This document shows, in pieces, positions 16,358 through 24,174 of a stretch of DNA of 41,240 bases. This DNA is from CAYNST01 sp964546435. Lineage in GTDB: Bacteria > Pseudomonadota > Gammaproteobacteria > Pseudomonadales > Cellvibrionaceae. The DNA is taken from NCBI GenBank assembly GCA_964546435.1, contig CAZJKJ010000029.1:1-41240 (forward strand), given 5' to 3'. Made by a program: the position numbers and the translations under genes. How positions within the stretch are numbered: the first letter of the stretch is position 1; each line of letters opens with the position of its first letter. The notes under the pieces were generated by a model. The model was given only the letters and a program-made list of their open reading frames with translations. It did no database searches and was not told where the DNA came from.

Positions 16358-17467
16358 ATGTCCAAGCAAACGCCGCTTTTTGCAGCCCATCAGCGTCTGG
16401 GCGGGCGCATGGTAGATTTCAGTGGCTGGTCGATGCCGGTGAACTATGGATCGCAGCTGGAGGAGCATCACGCCGTGCGTGGCCAGGTTGGGATGTTCGA
16501 CGTTTCCCACATGACCATCATCGACGTGAGTGGCGATGACGCACCGGCTTTTCTGCGGTACCTGATGGCCAACGATGTCGCGCGCCTGAGTACCGTGGGC
16601 GCAGCGCTTTATACCGCCATGCTCAACCAGCACGGCGGCGTTCTGGATGATCTGATCATTTATCTGCTTGGTGAAAATCACTACCGTCTGGTGGTCAACT
16701 GCGGCACCCGGGAAAAGGACCTGACCTGGCTGCGACTGCACAACCAGGAATTTGGCGTCAACGTTAACGAGCGGCCGGAACTGGCAATTATCGCGGTGCA
16801 GGGACCGCAGGCCCGGCAGCGGGTGACCGATACCTGCTTAACCGGTGCCGATAAGGAAACTGCACTGGCTCAGGCGCGCTTCTCCGGGAGCCCGCTGCAC
16901 AATGGCTGGTTTCTGGCGCGTACCGGTTACACCGGCGAAGACGGTTTCGAAATCATTCTGCCGGCCGATCAGGCCGAAGCCTGCTGGAACCAGCTTTCAG
17001 AGGCAGGCGTGCGGCCCTGCGGTCTCGGGGCGCGGGATACCTTGCGGCTGGAGGCCGGCATGAACCTTTATGGTCATGAAATGGATGACGTCACCTCGCC
17101 ACTGCTGGCGAATATGGCGTGGACCATCGCCTGGGATGACGATCGCGACTTTATCGGCAGGAAGGCGCTCGAAGAGCAGCAGCGTCAAGGTCTTCGGGAA
17201 AAGCTGGTCGGAGTGATCCTGGAAGGCAAAGGCGTGATGCGCGAAGGCTATCTGGTGCATGTTCCCGGCACTCGGCGCACCGGCATCATCACCAGCGGCA
17301 CTTTCTCCCCAACCCTCGGCGTATCCATCGCGCTGGCACGGGTACCGGTGCTGGCCAAGGATGCAGCGCATGTGGAAATACGGGGGAAGCTGACTGATTG
17401 CCGGATTGTCGCGCCCTGTTTTGTCCGTCACGGCAAGGTGGTGGTAAAACCGCTTCCGTCGAAATAG
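16358..17467 (+). CDS. gcvT: Glycine cleavage system T protein (aminomethyltransferase)
   Basis: GcvT (369 residues) transfers the methylene group from the lipoamide arm of GcvH to tetrahydrofolate and releases ammonia. The start SKQTPLFAAHQRLGGRMVDF is typical. It is followed by VGMFDVSHMTIIDVSG, YTGEDGFEIILPAD, GLGARDTLRLEAGMNLYGHE (folate-binding region) and ITSGTFSPTLGVSIALARVP. The length is normal. It is followed after 85 bases by gcvH, so the two are likely one operon. A TACAAT at 16318-16323 is a possible -10 element without a good -35. No glycine riboswitch fits in the 96-base leader. Confidence 0.97.
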   Translation: MSKQTPLFAAHQRLGGRMVDFSGWSMPVNYGSQLEEHHAVRGQVGMFDVSHMTIIDVSGDDAPAFLRYLMANDVARLSTVGAALYTAMLNQHGGVLDDLIIYLLGENHYRLVVNCGTREKDLTWLRLHNQEFGVNVNERPELAIIAVQGPQARQRVTDTCLTGADKETALAQARFSGSPLHNGWFLARTGYTGEDGFEIILPADQAEACWNQLSEAGVRPCGLGARDTLRLEAGMNLYGHEMDDVTSPLLANMAWTIAWDDDRDFIGRKALEEQQRQGLREKLVGVILEGKGVMREGYLVHVPGTRRTGIITSGTFSPTLGVSIALARVPVLAKDAAHVEIRGKLTDCRIVAPCFVRHGKVVVKPLPSK

Positions 17468-17552
17468 AAAAGATGACGGTAGAAATCAAACGGCGAAAGT
17501 TAACGCCACATATGAACCCAGTAATGTATCGAATAAAGGCACAGAGGATTCC

Positions 17553-17939
17553 ATGAGCGACATACGCGCTGATTTAAAATATCTCCCCAGCCATGAATGG
17601 GCACGACTCGAGGCCGACGGAACGGTCACGGTGGGCATTACCGACCATGCCCAGGAAGCGCTCGGTGATGTGGTCTATGTGGAGCTGCCCGAAGTCGGGA
17701 AGACCGTGAGTCTGGGCGTAGAAGTGGGTGTCGTCGAGTCGGTCAAGGCCGCGTCCGACATCTATTCACCGGTTTCCGGTGAAGTCATCGCCATCAATGA
17801 GATGCTGGTGAGCGCGCCGGAAACGGTCAATGGGTCGCCTTACGATAATGGCTGGTTTTTCCGGATCAAGCCGGACAACGTCAAGCAGCTTGAAGACGCC
17901 CTGGATGCCGACGGCTATCGCGCCGCCGCGGGCGAATAG
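17553..17939 (+). CDS. gcvH: Glycine cleavage system H protein
   Basis: GcvH (128 residues) is the lipoyl carrier of the glycine cleavage complex. The lipoylated lysine lies in ESVKAASDIYSPVSGEV. The start LKYLPSHEWARLEADGTVTV and the end GWFFRIKPDN are standard. An AGAGGA ribosome-binding site lies about 6 bases before the ATG. It works with GcvT, GcvP and the dihydrolipoyl dehydrogenase. In many relatives gcvP follows directly, but here a 533-base non-coding stretch follows instead. Confidence 0.98.
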   Translation: MSDIRADLKYLPSHEWARLEADGTVTVGITDHAQEALGDVVYVELPEVGKTVSLGVEVGVVESVKAASDIYSPVSGEVIAINEMLVSAPETVNGSPYDNGWFFRIKPDNVKQLEDALDADGYRAAAGE

Positions 17940-18472
17940 TCACCCGGCTGCCAACTCATCCCTGATTGCACATTTCCCGCTGCACATGAAACCGCAGGTC
18001 GACCCGCGTATTCGCGAAGGTCACCCGCGGGCTCGCGCCAACGAAACTTCGGAAACCGGCTATTCCAAAGCGCGACTTTCCCGGTGAAAGCGTCGCGCTG
18101 AATGCGATTGAAAAATACAATGGCTCCGCCGCCGCTTCCGAACCCCAAATAAATTGGCGATCTCATCCCGCGTCGTCCCTGTCCTGCGCCGCTGTTGCCC
18201 GTAAAGTCCGGTGCAAGCCAAAGCCGCCAACCCGTCGTAAGTACCCTACCTCCACACTTGGTTTTTCAGCTAAATTGCGTTAGCGTTGCCTTCGCCGGCC
18301 ATCAAGTGGCGCCGGCGTGCATTCCGGCAGCGCACCTTCGATCGGCGAATTCAAGCTTGAGTGCAATGTCTGCGCATGTTCGCCAATGAACATGCTCTTG
18401 AATCACCTGCACTCGATAATCATGCATTCAATAACAAGCACTCTTTGACGAGTCACTGCATACGAGGTTGAG
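17940..18472. other. 533-bp non-coding region before the activase operon
   Basis: No convincing gene is seen on either strand. Short open frames here have no ribosome-binding site or family text. A GC-rich inverted repeat, CGCCGGC (18293-18299) and GCCGGCG (18311-18317), could form a hairpin. A second nested set of inverted repeats lies at 18359-18414. The region probably contains the control sequences for the downstream operon. It may also hold decayed sequence where gcvP might once have been. Confidence 0.5.
18359..18414. promoter_or_regulatory. Nested inverted repeats upstream of the activase gene
   Basis: An inner perfect dyad, GCATGTTC (18374-18381) and GAACATGC (18388-18395), has a 6-base spacer. 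It is enclosed by a second perfect dyad, GAGTGCA (18359-18365) and TGCACTC (18408-18414). The set ends 58 bases before the activase start codon. It could be an operator for a dimeric regulator or an RNA stem-loop in the leader. Confidence 0.45.
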
Positions 18473-21400
18473 ATGGGGCGAGAAAATCTTACTCTGGGAA
18501 TTGATGTCGGATCGACCACCGTCAAGCTGGTCGCAGTCAATTGCGACACACGCCAGATTCTCTGGAGCCAGTACCAGCGTCACGAAACCCGGCAGGCGGA
18601 GAAGGTGCTGGAGATGCTTGAGCAAGTCGTGGAGGACGTACCCGGACTGTCCCTTGCGGAAGCGAAACTGTTCATCACCGGCTCCGGAGCCGGGCCCATC
18701 GCCCCCCACGTCAATGCGAAATTCATTCAGGAAGTCAACGCCGTAACCATGGCGGTGGAAGCCCTGCATCCGGATGTCGGCAGTGTCATCGAGCTCGGCG
18801 GTCAGGATGCCAAAATCATCATGTTCAAGACCAGTGAAAAGACTGGTGAGAAACGTGCAACCACCTCGATGAATGACAAATGTGCGTCCGGCACCGGCGC
18901 CACCATCGACAAATGTCTGCTCAAGGTCGGCATGCCCCAGAATGAAGTGGGCAAACTGCGCTTCGATCCGTCCAAGCTGCACCACGTGGCGGCCAAGTGC
19001 GGGGTGTTTGCGGAGACTGATATCGTCAACCTGATCAAGAGTGGTATTCCGGCCAACGAGATCATGTGTTCCCTGGCCGATGCTATCGTCGGCCAGAACC
19101 TGTCGGTACTTACCCGTGGAAATACCTTGAAGTCCAAGGTGCTGCTGCTGGGTGGGCCGAATACCTATCTGCCATTTCTGAAAGATTGCTGGCGCTACCG
19201 CATTCCCCAGACCTGGGAGGAACGCGGCTATGATTATCCGAAGGATGTACCCCTTGACGCGCTCATCTTTGCACCGGAGAACGCGGAATATTACGCTGCC
19301 TATGGCGCGGTGCTGTTTGGCTTGTATGAAAAGGATGTGGAACCTTGCGGCGATCTCGCCAGGCTACGCAGCTTTATCCGCGATGGTCGCAAGGCCCAGC
19401 TGGGCAACAATGCAGGTCCGCCTCTGGTTGCCAGTGCCGACGATGCCATTTATTTTTCCCGTCAATACCAGGCACCCAGGTTCACACCAAAACCGGTAAC
19501 TGCCGGGACCAGCGTCATCCGCGGCTATATCGGCCTGGACGGCGGCTCCACCTCGAGTAAATGTGTTCTGGTGGACGCGCAGGGTGACATTCTGCAAAAG
19601 GTTTATCAGCTGTCGAAAGGCAATCCGCTGGAGGACATGAAACAAATGTTCCTGCAGTTAAAGGACTGGGCCAGCGCCCAGGAGGCGACCATCGAAATTG
19701 CCGGTTTCGGCGTGACCGGTTACGCCGGCGACGTGATGGAAGCAGCGCTGAAAGCCGACGCCAATATTGTCGAAACCGTGGCGCACATGAAAAGCGCCCA
19801 GCATTATTTCTCCGATGTGGACGTGATTTGCGATGTCGGTGGGCAGGACATCAAAGTGATGTTCATGCAGAACCGGACGATCAAGAACTTCCGTCTGTCC
19901 AACTCCTGCAGTGCCGGCAACGGCATGCTGTTGCAGGCGATGGCCGATCAGTTCGGCGTGCCGGTGGAGCAATATGCCGAGCGGGCTTTCAAGGCCGAGC
20001 TGTCGCCGGAATTCAGTTATGGCTGTGCAGTTTTTCTCGATTCGGACCGGGTGAATTTTCAGAAGGAAGGCTATAACGGCGAAGAGCTGCTGGCCGGGCT
20101 CGCGCTGGTTCTGCCGAAAAACATCTGGCAGTACGTTGTCCAGATTCCCCGGATGGCCGAACTGGGCCGGATTTTCGTCCTGCAAGGCGGAACGCAGAAA
20201 AACATTGCCGCGGTTAAAGCCCAGGTGGATTACATCCGCGAGCGGGTGCCCGACGCGGAAGTACACGTTCATCCCCATACCGGTGAAGCGGGCGCACTGG
20301 GCGCGGCATTTGAAGCCATCCGCGTGGTGCAAAGGCGTGGCTATTCCACGTTTATCGGTCTGCAGGGCGCTATTGATCTGTTCTACACCACGCGCAACGA
20401 TGAAGAAACCCGTTGTGATTTCTGTGCCAACAACTGCTCGCGTACCTTCATTGATGCTCATGTCAGCAAGGAGGAAACGGTCAGGTACATTTCCGGCTTT
20501 TCCTGCGAAAAGGGCACGGTAGAAGATCACGATGCGTTGCGCAGCCTCAATAAAAAGCGCCGCGAACGCATGGTCGCCTATCCCAATCTGGTGGATCATG
20601 AGGCGGTCTGGGCATTCAAGCCGCTGTACAAACCGGCGGCGCTGCCCGACGAGAATCAATTGATAGACGATGTGCAGGTCAAGCGGACGTTACTGGGTGG
20701 TGTCAAGCACAAAAAGCTGCGGCGCCGCTTCCAGCGATCAGACGAGAGTGCGCAGCAATGGCGCCAGAATTTCCGCATCGGCATTCCCAAAGCACTCAAC
20801 ATCTGGAGTACCGCACCTTTCTGGCGGGTTTATTTTGAAGCGCTGGGACTGAAATCCCGCAATATTGTTTTCTCTGACGATACCGGCGAGGAAATGTGGC
20901 AGGCGGGAGGCAAGTACGGTTCGGTAGACCCCTGTTTCCCGGCCAAAGTGGTGCAGGCGCATATCCACAACCTGTTATTCGAACACCATCAGAAAAAGCC
21001 GCTGAACGCGATTTTCTTTCCCTCAATCACCCACATTCCGACGTTTGTCGAAGGCGTGATGGACACGGCCTGCTGTCCGATTGTCTCCGGCACGCCCAAG
21101 GTGATTCGGGCGGCCTTCACCAAGGAGCAGGATTTTTTCGGCCAGCGCGGCATCACCTATCTGGATACGGCGGTGTCACTCAACGAACCGCTGTTGATGA
21201 AAGCACGCCTGCAGGAAGCCTTCCAGGACCTCCTGCACATGACCGAGGACGAGAACAATTTTGCAGTGGAGCAGGCGTATCAGGCGCTGCACCACTTTGA
21301 CGAACACATGCAGGACAAGGGAAGAATCCTGCTGGACAAGGTTCGCGAGGAAAACAAGATCGCCCTGCTGATGATCGGCCGTCCTTATCACAACGACCCC

Positions 21401-22057
21401 GGCATGAACCACAGCGTGCTCGAAGAATATCAGGCGATGGGATATCCGGTGCTGTCGATGCGCTCGATTCCGAAAGATCCCGATTATCTGCAACCGTATT
21501 TTGCCGACGACCTCGCCCGGGGCTATGTGGAATCGCCTCTGGAAATCCACGATATCTGGCCGGAAAACTACAGCGTTAACAGCGTCCAGAAAGTCTGGGC
21601 GGCGAAGTTTGCGGCGCGGCACCCCAACGTGGCGGTGCTGGATCTGTCCAGCTTCAAGTGCGGTCACGATGCGCCAACTTACGGGCTGATCGATCGCATC
21701 ATGGAGGCATCGGGTTCTCCCTACTCGGCTCTGCACGACATTGACGCGAACAAACCTTCAGGGTCGATCAAGATCCGGGTCAAAACCTACGGGTATACCC
21801 TGCGGCTGGCCGAGGAAAAGCTGGAAGACCAGTCGCAGCGGCAAGTGCAGTTGCAGCGCGCGCTGATCGAGCGCCGCCTGGCGTTGCTGGAAGCCGCGCC
21901 GCCGGAGATCCGTCAGGACGAAGCGTTTCTGCAGGAGCTGACTGTATGGAAGGAGAAACAACAAGCTTTGCGAACGGAGCCCGAGCGCGCAGTGCAGCCG
22001 CAACTGTTCGAACCTTTGCACACCCATAGCCTGATAGCCGCCGTGGAAATCGACTGA
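18473..22057 (+). CDS. Two-domain BadF/HgdC-type ATPase with DUF2229 (2-hydroxyacyl-CoA dehydratase activase-related)
   Basis: A 1194-residue cytoplasmic protein. Residues about 1-290 form one BadF/BadG/HgdC ATPase domain (LTLGIDVGSTTVKLVAVN; ELGGQDAKIIMFK; NDKCASGTGATID). Residues about 345-625 form a second (GYIGLDGGSTSSKCVLVD; CDVGGQDIKVMF; NSCSAGNGMLLQ). Cysteine pairs Cys137/Cys176 and Cys479/Cys518 sit where HgdC holds its bridging [4Fe-4S] cluster. A cysteine motif C-x2-C-x3-C (648, 651, 655) follows, then a DUF2229/COG3580 region (RIGIPKALNIWSTAPFWRVY; SIKIRVKTYGYTLR). Relatives hydrolyse ATP to drive single electrons to very low potential onto a partner protein. The partner is probably the next gene, 11 bases downstream. 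The final substrate is unknown. Confidence 0.88.
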   Translation: MGRENLTLGIDVGSTTVKLVAVNCDTRQILWSQYQRHETRQAEKVLEMLEQVVEDVPGLSLAEAKLFITGSGAGPIAPHVNAKFIQEVNAVTMAVEALHPDVGSVIELGGQDAKIIMFKTSEKTGEKRATTSMNDKCASGTGATIDKCLLKVGMPQNEVGKLRFDPSKLHHVAAKCGVFAETDIVNLIKSGIPANEIMCSLADAIVGQNLSVLTRGNTLKSKVLLLGGPNTYLPFLKDCWRYRIPQTWEERGYDYPKDVPLDALIFAPENAEYYAAYGAVLFGLYEKDVEPCGDLARLRSFIRDGRKAQLGNNAGPPLVASADDAIYFSRQYQAPRFTPKPVTAGTSVIRGYIGLDGGSTSSKCVLVDAQGDILQKVYQLSKGNPLEDMKQMFLQLKDWASAQEATIEIAGFGVTGYAGDVMEAALKADANIVETVAHMKSAQHYFSDVDVICDVGGQDIKVMFMQNRTIKNFRLSNSCSAGNGMLLQAMADQFGVPVEQYAERAFKAELSPEFSYGCAVFLDSDRVNFQKEGYNGEELLAGLALVLPKNIWQYVVQIPRMAELGRIFVLQGGTQKNIAAVKAQVDYIRERVPDAEVHVHPHTGEAGALGAAFEAIRVVQRRGYSTFIGLQGAIDLFYTTRNDEETRCDFCANNCSRTFIDAHVSKEETVRYISGFSCEKGTVEDHDALRSLNKKRRERMVAYPNLVDHEAVWAFKPLYKPAALPDENQLIDDVQVKRTLLGGVKHKKLRRRFQRSDESAQQWRQNFRIGIPKALNIWSTAPFWRVYFEALGLKSRNIVFSDDTGEEMWQAGGKYGSVDPCFPAKVVQAHIHNLLFEHHQKKPLNAIFFPSITHIPTFVEGVMDTACCPIVSGTPKVIRAAFTKEQDFFGQRGITYLDTAVSLNEPLLMKARLQEAFQDLLHMTEDENNFAVEQAYQALHHFDEHMQDKGRILLDKVREENKIALLMIGRPYHNDPGMNHSVLEEYQAMGYPVLSMRSIPKDPDYLQPYFADDLARGYVESPLEIHDIWPENYSVNSVQKVWAAKFAARHPNVAVLDLSSFKCGHDAPTYGLIDRIMEASGSPYSALHDIDANKPSGSIKIRVKTYGYTLRLAEEKLEDQSQRQVQLQRALIERRLALLEAAPPEIRQDEAFLQELTVWKEKQQALRTEPERAVQPQLFEPLHTHSLIAAVEID

Positions 22058-22068
22058 GAGGAAAAATC

Positions 22069-23871
22069 ATGACATTGCACAATCACGACAGCGCCAGTAG
22101 CCGTACGACCGAATATCTGAAGTCTGTGGATATGGAGCTGCACGATTTTGAGCAGAATGAAAAATCACGGCTGGCCATTGATAGCGGCGTCGCGGACCAC
22201 TGGCGTGATCTGAATCCCAACGAATTTACCGCCGAGCAACGGGCTCACACGACCATTCTCCACGCCGGCCTGACGCTGGCTCATGATCTGTTCATCCAGT
22301 CAGCATTCCGCGGTCTTGGCTATAAAGTAGAGGCCATGGATGTACCAGACAATCGGGCGCTCCAGTTTGGTCGCGAATTCGGTAACCGCGGCCAATGCAA
22401 TCCCACCTACTTTACCGTGGGCAACCTGGTCAAAAAACTCAAGGCCATGGAGCAGAGCGGCATTCCGAAGCAGGACATCATCAAGAATTATCTCTTCGCG
22501 ACCGCCGGCTCCTGTGGCCCTTGCCGGTTCGGCACCTATGTGACTGAATACCGCAAGGCATTGCGGGATTCCGGCTTTGAAGGGTTCCGCGTCATCCTGT
22601 TCCAGCAGTCCGGGGGCATGAAACAGGCGACCGGCCGGGAAATGGGCCTGCGCATCGATCTGCAGTTTTTCATCACCATGTCCAAAGCGATTCTGCTCGG
22701 GGACGCGCTCAATGCGTTGATGTACCGCATCCGGCCCTATGAAATTGAACCGGGCGCGACCGATGCCGCCGTCCAGCGAGCACGGGCACGCATTGCCACG
22801 GCATTTGAAACCCGCCGGGGGCTTCTCAAGGCGCTGTGGCAGACCCGCCGGGAAATGGCGGCCATTGCCGTCGACCGCTCACAGGTCAAGCCGCGGGTGG
22901 CCATCATCGGTGAATTCTGGGCAATGACCACCGAGGGGGACGGCAATTACAAGATGCAGCGTTTCCTCGAAAAGGAAGGCGCCGAGGTGGATGTCCAACT
23001 GGTTACCAACTGGGCTCTTTATTTGCTGTGGGGCGCAGCGTTTGATACCCGCGCCCGTGCGCAACTCAAAGGGGTGGACAAAGGGCTCGCCAGTGGCCGC
23101 GACGGCAGCAAATTCGCCCTGGAAAACGTGAACGTGGCGAAAAAGCTGTGGATGATAAAAGCCGGCGACAAGTTCCTGCGGGGGCTGTTCTATAGCTACG
23201 CCAGAATCCTTGGGCTACGGGACTACCATCTGCCGGATATGGATCATATCGCCGAGATAAGCCACGCGTTCTACGACAACAACTTGCGGGGCGGTGAAGG
23301 GCATATGGAGGTCGGCAAACTGATTCACAACGTGGTGGATCAGAAAGTGAACATGACCCTCAGTATCAAGCCCTTCGGGTGTATGCCGTCCAGCGCGGTG
23401 TCCGATGGCGTCCAGTCCCTGATCACCGAACTCTATCCGGCCGCCATATTTCTGCCCATCGAAACCAACGGTGACGGCGCGGTCAATGTTTACAGCCGGG
23501 TGCAGATGCAGTTGTTCAAGGCAAAACAGGCCGCTCAGAAGGAAGTGGATACCGTGCTGGAGGAACACGGCTGGAACCGAACCCAGTTTGCCGCCGCGCT
23601 GCGTTCACACCGGCAACTCGCCAACGCCAGCTATCGCAGCCCGCATTATGGCGGTTGTACGGCGGTGGACGCTCTCCAGGACCTGCTGACACGGCGCCAG
23701 TCCTATTGGCGGCGTCTGGGCACGCGGGCACAGCGCTGGCTTGAACGCCAGATGGGATCCACAAACCAGAAGACGCTGAGCAAAGTAGAGAAAGCCGCCA
23801 AAGCCTACCGCGAGCGCCCCGTGGAGAAATACCACGCAGAAGTTGCCGTCAAGATTTACGAAGGCAGTTAG
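22069..23871 (+). CDS. COG3581-type protein, 2-hydroxyacyl-CoA dehydratase-like partner of the activase
   Basis: A 600-residue protein with the cysteine motifs of the COG3581 / 2-hydroxyacyl-CoA dehydratase-related family. These are RGQCNPTYFTVGNLV (Cys110), GSCGPCRFGTYVTEY (Cys149, Cys152), KPFGCMPSSAVSDG (Cys438) and GGCTAVDAL (Cys530), enough to hold one or more iron-sulfur clusters. The text VILFQQSGGMKQATGREMG and FWAMTTEGDGNYKMQRFLE also fits. The last 70 residues are basic and probably helical. It follows the activase gene by 11 bases and is the likely electron acceptor. In many anaerobes this part is fused to the activase; here it is separate. The chemical reaction cannot be deduced. 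Confidence 0.85.
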   Translation: MTLHNHDSASSRTTEYLKSVDMELHDFEQNEKSRLAIDSGVADHWRDLNPNEFTAEQRAHTTILHAGLTLAHDLFIQSAFRGLGYKVEAMDVPDNRALQFGREFGNRGQCNPTYFTVGNLVKKLKAMEQSGIPKQDIIKNYLFATAGSCGPCRFGTYVTEYRKALRDSGFEGFRVILFQQSGGMKQATGREMGLRIDLQFFITMSKAILLGDALNALMYRIRPYEIEPGATDAAVQRARARIATAFETRRGLLKALWQTRREMAAIAVDRSQVKPRVAIIGEFWAMTTEGDGNYKMQRFLEKEGAEVDVQLVTNWALYLLWGAAFDTRARAQLKGVDKGLASGRDGSKFALENVNVAKKLWMIKAGDKFLRGLFYSYARILGLRDYHLPDMDHIAEISHAFYDNNLRGGEGHMEVGKLIHNVVDQKVNMTLSIKPFGCMPSSAVSDGVQSLITELYPAAIFLPIETNGDGAVNVYSRVQMQLFKAKQAAQKEVDTVLEEHGWNRTQFAAALRSHRQLANASYRSPHYGGCTAVDALQDLLTRRQSYWRRLGTRAQRWLERQMGSTNQKTLSKVEKAAKAYRERPVEKYHAEVAVKIYEGS

Positions 23872-23889
23872 GGTCTTTTGAGACCGCGT

Positions 23890-23923
23890 GCAGAATGACG
23901 CTGTAACGGGAGTGTCATTCTGC
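23890..23923. terminator. Hairpin after the activase operon
   Basis: GCAGAATGAC (23890-23899) and GTCATTCTGC (23914-23923) are perfectly complementary over 10 bp with a 14-base loop. The hairpin starts 19 bases after the stop codon of the COG3581-type gene. There is no T run afterwards, so it may act by protecting the RNA end or as a weak terminator. Confidence 0.5.
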
Positions 23924-23940
23924 GCAGTCGCAGGTCCATC

Positions 23941-24174
23941 GAGAGCCATCAGCCATCGAGAGCCGTCAGCCATCGAGAGCCATCAGCCATCGAGAGCCAT
24001 CAGCCTTCGAGAGCCATCAGCCTTCGAGAGCCATCAGCCATCGGAAGCCATCAGCTTCGGGAGCCATCAGCTTCGGGAGCCATCAGCTTCGGGAGCCATC
24101 AGCCTTAGGGAGCCATCAGCCTTAGGGAGCCGTCAGCCATCGGGAGCCATCAGCCTTAGGGAGCCTCAGCCTTC
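23941..24174. repeat. Minisatellite: 14 tandem units of 16-17 bp
   Basis: Fourteen head-to-tail copies of a unit like GAGAGCCATCAGCCATC. Units 1-6 are 17 bp and begin GAGAG (23941-24042). Units 7-9 are 16 bp and end CAGCTTC. Units 10-14 begin GGGAGCC and mostly end CCTTA; the last is one base short. Variation is graded along the array, as in tandem duplication with drift. The final unit (24159-24174) contains the stop codon and the last two codons of the convergent imelysin-like gene. There are no spacers, so it is not a CRISPR array. Confidence 0.95.

Noticed and set aside
18271..18330. Integron attC-like site near GCGTTAGCG and the GC-rich dyad
   Set aside because: The core sites do not fit the attC consensus and there is no integrase or cassette structure.
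18195..18389. 64-codon plus-strand frame in the 533-base gap
   Set aside because: No ribosome-binding site and low-complexity Ala/Ser/Val text. It overlaps the inverted repeats and is unlikely to be a gene.
19658..20659. Long open frame on the minus strand inside the activase gene (333 codons)
   Set aside because: It is antisense to a strongly conserved domain, has no family text, and reflects codon bias of the real gene.
23941..24174. CRISPR-like array
   Set aside because: Units are contiguous and 16-17 bp long with no unique spacers and no cas genes nearby. It is a tandem minisatellite.
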